A stretch of 50,510 nt of DNA, taken from the NCBI GenBank assembly GCA_900312665.1, contig ONZQ02000007.1, positions 731,279 to 781,788 on the forward strand, written 5' to 3'. Below the pieces are notes generated by a model. It saw only the letters and a program-made list of their open reading frames with translations. It was not told the DNA's origin and ran no database searches. The DNA is from Cephalotrichum gorgonifer. Lineage: Eukaryota > Ascomycota > Sordariomycetes > Microascales > Microascaceae. The first letter of the stretch is position 1. Every line of letters starts with the position of its first letter. Position numbers and translations under genes: made by a program. Positions 35,835-45,029 of the stretch are shown here, in pieces.

Positions 35835-36426
35835 CATTCCAAGGCAAAACTTTCAATGACAGGTCTCAATGCGCATGGCGGACTGAAACCCAATTTTCAT
35901 GACACCGATAACGATACCAGGGAGGATCCTCGAGTGGCTCCGGTTGAACTCTTGTTTTGATACATCTGTGTTGGCGTTCCGGACAAAAAAGAGTAAAAAG
36001 TAGATGGTCCTACAGAGATAGATTCTGTGTCTGATTGCTTTATGCAAGGTTGGCTGGTGTACGGGAGGGTTTAAAAGGGGAGGTGGGACGTTTGGGATCG
36101 ATGCAGGTTGCTGCGTTCTGTTTCTTCCGCGGCTCATTGGCTGCTGGCTGGCTGTACTTAACGCCCGTGGTTCAACAGTTTTAGCTTTTTTACTTCTATT
36201 TACTTTGCGCATACAGTCGAGGAATCTGCTTTAGGAGACGATGGTAGTGGGCCTGATGCCAGTTGAAGTGGTTCATGAGAATGCCTTGTTAACCCCTATT
36301 CGCCAGAGAGCTGGACTCTCCTAGTAGAGACCAAGTTATGTCTGTGTCATTACATGTATTGTATAGTACAGTTTAGGTTCTTATGTGAATATGCATTACC
36401 CTCATCATATCTGCGCCGATGATACC
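35835..36426. other. Convergent intergenic region, WHIM-protein and DUF1770 genes
   Basis: 592 bases between two stop codons, holding the 3'UTRs. AT-richer than its surroundings; no gene seen. Confidence 0.6.
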
Positions 36427-36959
36427 CTAAAAATACTCATTCAGTTTCCTAGGTGGCGCGGGAGGTAGCTTCCAGTTGTTCACCCCATACCACCACCGCC
36501 GAGCTCTCGCCCCGACAGAGTCACCATGCACTCTCGCGGTCCGATTCCACGTCTGCCATCCGCACAAGGCAATATTCCAAAGAAATCCCTGGACTAAGGG
36601 TAACGCGACCTAGCAAGTGTATTAGTAGACTACCCTCGCAGCGTGGAGCTGATATGTAGAGAACGAACCTGGTCCTTGATCGTGATGAAGAGGACCTGCC
36701 ACCACGTCTCCGCCTTGGATATGCTCTGTAGGTAGCTCTGCTCGAACCGCAGGTCCGGGATCGGAGGAAACTGTTTTACTGGTCGCTTGCGGATGGTAAA
36801 GCGCGGCTCTTCTTCGTCAGAGTCGGAGTCGATGTCGAGGGACGCGGGGACACGCTTCGACGCGGCGGTGGAGGGATTGATATCGCGGTTGGGGTCTGGA
36901 CTGCGGTTTATATGGGCCGTTTGGAAGACCTCCGCGGCCTGGGTCGCCAGAGAGCTCAT
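36427..36959 (-). CDS. Fungal DUF1770 family protein
   Basis: Two exons (36959-36669 and 36609-36427) give 157 residues. The donor is GTTCGT and the acceptor CTAG; the join reads ITIKDQ-VALPLVQGF. It matches my memory of the fungal family DUF1770 (function unknown): AEVFQTAHINRSPDPNRDI, an acidic DSDSDEEEP patch, PPIPDLRFEQSYLQSI, then AETWWQVLFITIKDQ, LWNIALCGWQTWNR, and SVGARARRWWYGVNNWKLP. The two hydrophobic, Trp-rich helices around residues 85-120 suggest membrane association, perhaps in mitochondria or ER, which is inference. An in-frame upstream ATG exists (37091), but MSSLATQAAEVFQ is the family-like start. The gene is divergent from eRF1 across 411 bases. Confidence 0.82.
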
Positions 36960-37370
36960 TGTAACTTGCTTCGCTCTGTCTGTCGCTGGTAGGTACAGCA
37001 GGGACCATGTACCAATCGATCGATGACGACGATAATGATAGGTACGAGGAGCTTGGTGAGAGGCGATGAGATCACGTGCAATCTTAGTCATTCACCTGCC
37101 AAAAACTCGCCTGGGGCGACCTGGGGTCTGGGGCCTAAATGGTGACGCTGCCTGGTTGGGTGCTATCCGGTTGCAAGCAAAAGCAAACCCACTCCACTCC
37201 CAGTGCGGAAATATTTACACCCCAAAACCCAAATCCGCCCCAGTGCGCGCCGCCTGGTCTCCCTCGCCAACCTTTTTCCTTTTCCACTCCACTCTCTTTC
37301 AAACTGGGCGCCTGACAAGAGCGAAGCACCCACATTTTGTCAGTCTTGGAAGTTTTTCAATACCGCCAAT
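36960..37370. promoter_or_regulatory. Shared divergent promoter of DUF1770 gene and eRF1
   Basis: 411 bases between two divergent start codons. A CACGTG core (ATCACGTGCA) lies at 37073-37078, close to the DUF1770 side. This is the second divergent promoter of the window with a CACGTG box. Confidence 0.5.
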
Positions 37371-39073
37371 ATGAGCGATCCTCAGTCGAGCGAGGCCGAG
37401 AAGAACGTGAGTTTTTGCCCCATCCTTGGTTGGCACGAAAATGCACTTGGATGTGAACCCCGCCTTGACGGCAACAGGCGGCATTTTCGATCTTGCTTCC
37501 CCCCGCCCCGGACTCTACGCGGCATTCATACCTTGGACTTGAGTGGGACTAATCAACCTCTGCGCCCTCTAGATTGAAATTTGGAAGGTGAAGAAGCTGA
37601 TCAAACGCCTCGAAGCGGCTCGTGGCAATGGAACCTCCATGATTTCGCTTATTATCCGTACGTCTCCGACCCCTGCCAACCGCGCTGAGCAGCACTCGAA
37701 TATCCGGCGACCTCGCAACTTAATAACATACTGACTTCTGGACAGCGCCCAAGGACCAGGTGTCCCGCGCGGCGAAGATGTTGGCTGAAGAATACGTACG
37801 TGCTTGAGTCCCGTAGTCCCGCTTCTGCCCTCATGCCTCAGTCTAACCCCGCCCCCACCACAGGGTACCGCGTCCAATATCAAGTCTCGTGTCAACAGGC
37901 AGTCGGTCCTCTCGGCTATCACGTCAACCCAGCAGCGCCTCAAGCTCTACAACAAAGTGCCACCGAACGGCCTGGTCGTCTACTGCGGTGAAATCCTGAC
38001 GTCCGAAGGAAAGGAGCGCAAGGTCAACATCGATTTCGAGCCGTTCAAGCCGATCAACACGTCGCTGTACCTCTGCGACAACAAGTTCCACACCGAGGCG
38101 CTCGCCGAGCTCCTCGAGTCCGACCAGAAGTTCGGCTTCATCATCATGGATGGTAACGGCGCCCTCTTCGGCACTCTCAGCGGCAACACGAGGGAAGTGG
38201 TTCACAAGTTCTCGGTCGATCTCCCCAAGAAGCACGGTCGTGGTGGTCAGTCTGCCCTTCGTTTCGCCCGTCTCCGAGACGAGAAGCGACACAACTACGT
38301 TCGCAAGGTGGCGGAGCTGGCGGTGCAGAACTTCATCACGGCCGATAAAGCCAACGTTTCGGGCCTCATTCTTGCCGGTTCGGCTGACTTCAAGAACGAC
38401 CTCAACGGCTCCGACCTGTTCGACCAACGTCTCCAGAGCAAGGTCATCAAGGTCGTGGACGTGTCGTACGGCGGCGAGAACGGCTTCAACCAGGCCATCG
38501 AGCTCTCGGCCGAGACGCTAGGCAACGTCAAGTTCATCCAAGAGAAGAAGCTCATCGGCAAGTACTTCGAGGAGATCAGCCAGGATACCGGGCGCATCTG
38601 CTTCGGTATCGACGATACTCTCAAGGCGCTCGAGCTGGGTGCCGTAGAGACCCTGATCGTGTTTGAGAACTTGGAGATCACTCGCTGGACTCTCAAGAGC
38701 AGCGAAGGGAGCGAGATACTTCTCTACACGACCAAGGAGCAGGAGCAGACCAACCGCGAGAGATTCATGGATAAGGTTACCGGGCAGGAGATGGAGATCG
38801 TCTCCCAGGAGTCCTTCTTGGAGTGGATCGCCGAGCACTACCAGGAATTCGGTACGACACTCGAGTTCGTATCAGACCGATCCACCGAGGGCAACCAATT
38901 CGTGAAAGGATTCGGTGGCGTGGGTGGCATCCTGCGTTACAAGGTCAACTTCGAGCAGTTGGCCGAAGTGGATGATGACGATGATGACTACTACGACGGT
39001 AAGCCTCCGCCATCCCTCGACGTGGATTCTTTTCTTTTTTTTGTGCATGCCCTGACTAACATGTGCAGATTGA
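37371..39073 (+). CDS. sup45: Eukaryotic translation release factor 1 (eRF1)
   Basis: Five exons (37371-37406, 37573-37657, 37746-37795, 37864-38998, 39069-39073) give 436 residues, the normal length. eRF1 reads all three stop codons in the ribosomal A site and triggers peptide release together with the GTPase eRF3. Seen: NIKS at 62-65 and YLCDNKF (the YxCxxxF motif), both in the stop-codon-reading domain; the catalytic GGQ at 184-186 in GRGGQSALRFARLR; a C-terminal domain with an acidic end EVDDDDDDYYDD. The last coding exon has only two bases of codon 436 plus the TGA stop, so the stop is created by splicing. If that intron is retained the frame stays open for 111 more residues, to 39333. 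A further intron is predicted in the 3'UTR. Confidence 0.97.
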
Positions 39074-39317
39074 CCACTGGATTCCCTCGTCGGGAACGAG
39101 GGAGCAGCTCAAGATCGAACACACGAAAGCGAAGAAGCGAAGCGCCACGGGAACCCGACCCCCACCGACCCGACTCCAAGGCCTGTCCAGATCGCGCGCC
39201 GCCAGGTCGCGGAAGGCGGGCGGCAATTCCCGCCGGGACACAGCCACAAGGTCCACCGCCCCAGCCCGCTTCACTCGGTCATGTCGACGAATTGAGCATG
39301 AGACAAGGCCAGCCATG

Positions 39318-39383
39318 GTACGTATTGGACTAGAGAGATGGCTTGTAAGTCCGCTTTATGTTGCTAACGTCTAATAACTGCAG
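39318..39383 (+). other. Predicted 3'UTR intron of eRF1
   Basis: GTACGTATTG donor, CTAAC-type branch sites and CTGCAG acceptor define a 66-base intron of the same style as the coding introns. It begins 245 bases after the eRF1 stop codon. In many eukaryotes an exon junction this far past a stop codon exposes an mRNA to nonsense-mediated decay. Not tested by transcript data. Confidence 0.5.
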
Positions 39384-40800
39384 CCACGCGGGCAGTAAAA
39401 CACTGCAGGTGTGCATGGCGGCACGCTCCTAGGAGACCGTGAAAAATTGACAGCGATGGGAGAGGAGAGGGAGGTGGTAAAAATGAAGAGTCAGTCGTTA
39501 AAATCAATTCTTTTTCCAATATATGGACCCTCTTCGCCCTTATTTTGCCCGAGATGCCCAGATGCCTAGGGGACGTTGACACCCCATAATTCCCGTCAGC
39601 GATACTAGAGATGCTGTATTGCGGGGCCTAGACTTTGCCATGTGACTCCACCCCGTAGGTAGTAGCCGCTGTATATTTCACGGAGGCAACCTCAATTAGG
39701 ATATTTCTATCGTTAGCTTTGAGGAAAGCATCATTATGCATGCCCGAATCACGCCTTAGGAGGACTGACTCCTCAAGTCCACAGCAACGGAAATCCAGGG
39801 AGTGGCTATGGTAGTGTCTCAAGTACCCCGCCATCTATCATCATCTGCCACCATACCATAAATGGTAATTGGAATGCGGGGAATGACCCAAGTGTGCTGA
39901 TTAATCATGCACCCTTTCTCAACGACGTTCCTCGAGGGAAGGCACGAGGTTGACTTGTAAGTAGCGGTCCTAGGACAGGAGCTGGAAGGGCAATTAATAG
40001 TACCTTCCAGGGCAGGTATAATAAGTTCGTGTGAGCAAGCTGGTTTGTTCCTATGGTATCTATCTTTATTACGATTCTTGATTCGGAGCGACGGGAGATT
40101 CGGCCGTTCCAACGGGTCTTGGGACGTTGATTGCAGTCCACCTGTCATGGTTTCTAGGACGTGGCAACTAAAAGAGGCTACTGGTGGCTGGAGTTGTATA
40201 TGGCGAGCTTGTTTGCTTCCAGATACGGGAAAATATCGCGAGAGGCGATGGGGGCAGAGCAAGTTCCCTTCTCCTCTAGGAGGCATCTTTCATCTAACAT
40301 GCCCCAGCCCGAGAGATGGCATGTACTCCTCATCCAGAATCACTCCTTCTTCTAAAGGGCTAAAGCCTGACTGAGTTGGAAATTTGACGGTAGACGCCCG
40401 AAGTATCACACTGCCGATGCGGAAATATGACTGGTATTGGTGACTGCACTCAAAAAGTCGCATAAACGGCCTGGGTCAACCTTTGACTGACACGCATCCG
40501 AAGGCTAGATGTCAGAGACACTTGAGCCCAGTCCCGGACCGTCATCTTCTATATGGCCTATTCCGAGGACGTACCCGAGAATAGACGTACTCTGCTCCCC
40601 TTGATTCAAGAACCATAGATGGGGATCAGTCTAGGCTCTAAACAGTTCGCCAGCTTCGATCTCCCAGGAAGGGTTCACCTAATGCCCTCAATTAGCTTGT
40701 TACTTCAAATTCATCGGACCTCCATGATAAAAAGCTCCTTCGTTTTCTAAGCTCCAGTCCCCTCCCAACATTTTTTCACGAACAACTAGGATCTCCCTCG
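39384..40800. other. Intergenic region after eRF1
   Basis: About 1.4 kb with many stop codons in all frames and lower GC than the coding neighbours. No gene, RNA or repeat is recognised. The promoter of the Ser/Thr-rich gene is expected near its right end. Confidence 0.5.
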
Positions 40801-41096
40801 CCCGCTGCGTGCTCCAGTGTTCCCCACCCAGTTTTTGGGTCGATGGTAGAATACACGCTCGGGAGAAACTGGAGGAAGGTGCACGCTTTTACTCCAGTAA
40901 GGCTGCACACCTTCCCTCTCTGTTTTCCTTTATGGTCTTAGTTCGTCTTTTCCGGCTCTCCCGTATAGGTTCTCCCAGTCCAGATCCAAATCGCCTTCCT
41001 TACCACTACCCACTACTTTTACTACATCTTCCCACATACCAGCTTCTTGATACAGACACAACCAAGCACTCAGTCTACCAGGGAGACATCATCAAG

Positions 41097-42143
41097 GTAA
41101 GTAGGGTTTCAGAGATTTCACTACCTCCCATCGCCCTATTAGTATCGCCCTTCCTCGCCAGCAGGACGAGTGAGGTATGACGGGCTGGGAGATGGAGTGG
41201 TTGTCACCCATACTGGTGCCCCATGTTTTGGTCCAGTCGGATAGCTAACCCGTACCTTCCCTATCTATTTCTACCAGAACTCGGATAGTAATCTCTATCC
41301 TCTCCCTCTTCTCTCTCCATCTTCCCAAAACACTTCCCACTTCCACTCTTTCCACAAAACAGCACCTTATACAATCACCACCCACTCCTCCGCTCACAGT
41401 TGTATGCGCAAGCCTCAAGGTAAGCTTCAATCTCGTATCTTGACCGTTTTCTATCACTGCTCCCCTAGTGCCGTCAATATGGGTACTGGATCAGTGCCTG
41501 CCAAGGTCGGGGTTTGGGGTTGAGTGGCATAAATCGTACCTTCCCTTCTTCCCTCCTTCCCTTCCCGCCCTCTGCGCCGCTCCTTCCCTCCCTAAACCGC
41601 CAACACAAATACCTTGACGCGACCCTGTTTCTTTTTTCTTCTGCACGCCTCATTCCTCTTTCCTCCAAACTCGTTACCTTTCTGATCTCGTCGCTTTCCC
41701 TACATCTCAAGCCTACCTCAACCTAACCCACAATTTCCCCAGCTCACCCAACCATCTCCCTCGTACCGACTACACATCACAGCAAGGCAAGTTGTCCCAG
41801 CTTTCTACCCATACCCGACTGCTCGTACTGTCTTGTTCCTCCCTATCTTTTTCCCATTGTCTCTCGAAATTCCATCTCCTCTATTCCTCCTGTCCCATCG
41901 CTCCCACCATCATCAGTCACTAACCTTTTCTTCTGGCGAAGAGCAGCACCAACTTCGACTGATGCCCTCTGACACAATCAAGTCAGTTTCCAAGTAAGAT
42001 CAGCCTCGATTATCCCCCTTTCCAAAAATGGGATAGATAGGCTTTGGCCGCGCGCTGTCCTTTGGCTCGAGATTTGATCAGCTTCACCGAGTCTAGAGTC
42101 CAAGAACCCATAGAGCCTGCGAAGTTCTAACTCATGTGACTAG
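41097..42143 (+). other. Predicted multi-intron leader of the Ser/Thr-rich gene
   Basis: Four introns can be drawn before the chosen start codon: 41097-41277 (GTAAGT...CCAG), 41420-41742 (GTAAGC...CCCAG), 41787-41946 (a GC...AG intron, GCAAGT...GCAG) and 41994-42143 (GTAAGA...CTAG). Each has a CTAAC-type branch. The exons between them are pyrimidine-rich. When spliced, the leader stays open in the frame of the protein, back to at least an ATG at 40932, so the coding region could start earlier. The intron calls are by consensus only. Confidence 0.5.
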
Positions 42144-42150
42144 GAACCAA

Positions 42151-43670
42151 ATGTCGAAAATGGGACACGATAGTTGTAAGTCGTTCAGCCCATCCTTGAT
42201 CTGGATAGCACTGACTCGTGAGTGAATTAGACTCCGACGAGGAGACCATCCACCATGATCAGGTTCGAGCTACCCGCACTGCGAAGTTCTTTCACCGCGC
42301 CTCCCAGGTCATGCTCTTCTTGGTCTGCCTTACCGTTCTCGGTGGCATTGTAATGGGTATCGTCGGTATCCACAACACGGCTGCCTTGAATGCTTCGAAG
42401 GATACGGAGGAGATTCAAGCTCCTCGCCTGCTCGTTCGATATCACTTTGACAACGCCACAGTTGTTCCCGGAACTGCCAACCCCACCGGGACCGCTCCCG
42501 TTACGATGTGAGTCCTGTCCTTGACATCCTCCACGATGACCCTTTTGCAATGTACTGACGAGAGAAGGGAAAGGGCCAACGCCACTGCTGTTTCAGGAGC
42601 TGCCAGCCCCACCGGGACCGCTCCTGTTTCGATGTGAGCACCGTTTCTTGACATCCTCCGCGACGGCTCTTTTGCAAAGTACTGACAAGAGAAGGGGAAG
42701 GGACAACGCCACTCTCGTGATGAACACCGCCAGCGGTGCTGTGCCCTCGGACAGCCCTTCTTCCGGCTATTTCAGCGCTGCCCAGGTTAGCACCGAAGTA
42801 AATGTGTCCGCGGCCATTGTCAACATTACCACTACGGTCACTTCCACCTCTACCACGGTCACCAATACTCGAACTATCACGCCGTCTGGTTTTGTCACTG
42901 TTGATTCCGTGGCCTCGTCCTCTGGAGGGGTTGGCTCGGATGAATCCGTTTCCACACCAGCCAGCGACTGCGTTCCTGCTACTGTGACCTTAACTGTCAC
43001 CGAGACCGTCGTCCCCGATTCATCTGCGCAAGTGGACCCCAACATCAAGACAGGAACTAATGCTGTGGTTCCTTTCACCACGATTGTGATACCTGATCTT
43101 TATTCCAAAATTGTCCAAGTGGGCCAGCCTTCCGCTGCTGCCGTCACCCCCAACTCCACCGCCGAGGCTACTACCGTTACCATCTTTGAGCAGCCCGTGG
43201 TTATCCTTACTAGCACGGTTACTGCCGAGGCCGAGGCATCCTCATTCACGACCAGCGTCACTGGCATGGGAACTGAGCACTGTGCGTCTGAGAATGTCAC
43301 CGCTGCCGCCGCTCCTAGCTTGGTCACTGTGACTCTCTCCAAGGTGGTAACCGAAATTTACACGACGACCCTCGACGGGAGTGAGACCCTCATGACCGAA
43401 GTCAACACCGTTTTTGCCACCGAGGTTATCGGTGTCGAAGAGACTGTCTACGCCACCAACACCATCCAGGCGCTCAACGCTACCATGACTCCCCATACGA
43501 CCATCACTGTCCAGCCTGCCAACCCGGTCGTGACCCAGCAGGCCCCCTCCAGTAGCGATAGCGCGCCCGTCGTCGTCTCCGAGGGGTCTCTGGAGCAGGG
43601 CAAACGTGGTGGCAGCAGCGTCACGGGCTGCGTGGTGATGGTGGTCGCCATCTTCTTCCTTATCCTCTAA
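42151..43670 (+). CDS. Ser/Thr-rich membrane or cell-surface protein
   Basis: Four exons (42151-42175, 42231-42507, 42568-42633, 42695-43670) give 447 residues. I do not recognise a named family. Residues 1-33 are charged (SDEETIHHDQVRATRTAKFF); 34-55 form a hydrophobic segment (VMLFLVCLTVLGGIVMGIVG) that looks like a signal anchor; the rest is dominated by Thr, Val, Ser and Ala with many N-glycosylation sequons (NAT, NVS, NIT, NVT). The C-terminus (GSSVTGCVVMVVAIFFLIL) is hydrophobic right to the end, as in a GPI-anchor signal, though a second membrane helix is also possible. Such proteins are usually heavily O-mannosylated and lie in the wall or plasma membrane (inference). Exon 3 is a tandem copy of the end of exon 2 together with its intron. 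Earlier in-frame start codons exist through the leader exons (for example 41404 and 40932). Confidence 0.75.
42451..42704 (+). repeat. Tandem duplication of an exon plus its intron
   Basis: A unit of 126-127 bases starting at CAACGCCAC recurs at 42451 and 42577, with the start of a third copy at 42704. Each full unit holds coding sequence for NAT...PTGTAPV followed by an intron of 60 or 61 bases. The introns (42508-42567 and 42634-42694) share TTGACATCCTCC, CTTTTGCAA and GTACTGAC and the same splice positions. Confidence 0.9.
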
Positions 43671-45029
43671 GCATACCGTGGCGGCTGCTCTTGAATATGT
43701 GGCCTTGATGATTTAACCCTAGGGGTTACATAGTCAAGACACATCACTATTTGAGAAGCACCTGGGACTTTCGATTCTTGCCTTGTGTTACTACTACAAC
43801 ATTATTTTTTTCATTTGTCCATGAATTCATAGGGGGTCGTTAAGACAGGGAGACGAAGTAATGGCTTGATTTTAACAAGTGCCCCAATTTATATGGGGAT
43901 AAGAGTTTCGGAGAGGAAAAAAGTGGACGATGGAACAGGGTCAGCACAGAAAAAGGTTCAAAGGGGCTTGGGCGGTGTTCGTTGTCTTGTCTGGGTCGGC
44001 CTCGCTTCCGACGTTTGTTAAGATAGGATTAGATAGACAATGCCGTTTCGGGTCCCCCATACTTGTCCCGTAATATTGTGCGTGTAAGAATGGATCCTCG
44101 AGTTGTAGTTGCTTGTATTTGGGTTTGCTCGCCGAGACGAGAAAAGCGCTGATACACCGCCACGGGAGTTTGGTACAGCCCGCCCAATGTGGGGACTGGC
44201 CTCGGACTTGGTGATACTGTGTTGAAATCGGTGTCCCAGGGTGAGGCCTCTGCCTAATGCCTAGGTCTGTGAGGGCAAGCTTAAATGGGGATCTTACGAG
44301 GCGAGGGTTTTCTTCATTTCCTTTACACTGTTGAGATGCTCACCACGCTGCCCCAGGAGTGGAATTTGAACAGTACGAACCTGTATGTTGGGCATCGCGT
44401 TAGACTCCCAATATCAAGGGCATACTCTACATTTATAAATTCCACGCGTAATTTGCCTAATAGATGGGGTATTCTTTGACAGTATTTAGTTATCGCTCGA
44501 AGTCATGGATGAACGGGATGCGCGTGGGCCGTGATATCTCCAAATGCCGTGTGGAGTGGATGGCGTACTTAGAAGGGTTAGTCATCACGTAAGCTCCTAT
44601 GGAATTCGAATGCTGCGATAAATGTGGTGGTGTTACGCGACTTTCGCGCGACACCACCAACCCCAGTAATTTCAGCCGAGAACCCTGGCCCTCCTTCCGA
44701 CCTTCCCTCCTGCTTTCCCCCCCTGCTCGGAATCCAAGTGGTGCGGCACGTCCCCTCGAGGTACAATCATCCGTGCTATTAGTTAGAACGCCATTGTGTT
44801 TTCGAACCGCCGAACTCGATTGCGAACTCGATTGCGACAACATTGTGAACCTCGACGGTTCAAGCGACAACTTCCCCTCCTCGAGCTAGAGCAACTTTCC
44901 CGCCTTCCTTGATCCTTTCTACCCACCATCTGTATAATACAACCCGCCGAATCAATCAACAACGCGGAAGGCGCAGTCGCGTTGGCGACGTTCGACCCGG
45001 CATACCTTCATTAAAATACTCCTACCACA
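43671..45029. other. Intergenic region before PDS5
   Basis: About 1.36 kb holding the 3'UTR of the Ser/Thr-rich gene and the PDS5 promoter. A strong hairpin lies at 44625-44659. No gene is supported; a frame at 44599-44889 lacks any recognisable feature. Confidence 0.6.
44625..44659. other. Hairpin-forming inverted repeat upstream of PDS5
   Basis: TGGTGGTGT pairs with ACACCACCA, then a two-base mismatch, then CGCG pairs with CGCG around a 5-base loop. The structure is seen directly. It lies about 370 bases before the PDS5 start codon, so it may fall in the promoter or leader. Confidence 0.6.

Noticed and set aside
39074..39333. Separate gene downstream of eRF1
   Set aside because: The open frame there is the continuation of eRF1 through its retained last intron; its composition is Arg/Pro-rich and no independent start or domain is seen.
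44385..44425. Stretch GTTAGACTCCCAAT resembling a tRNA anticodon arm
   Set aside because: The anticodon stem does not pair, and there are no matching D arm, T arm (GGTTCGA) or acceptor stem at tRNA spacing.
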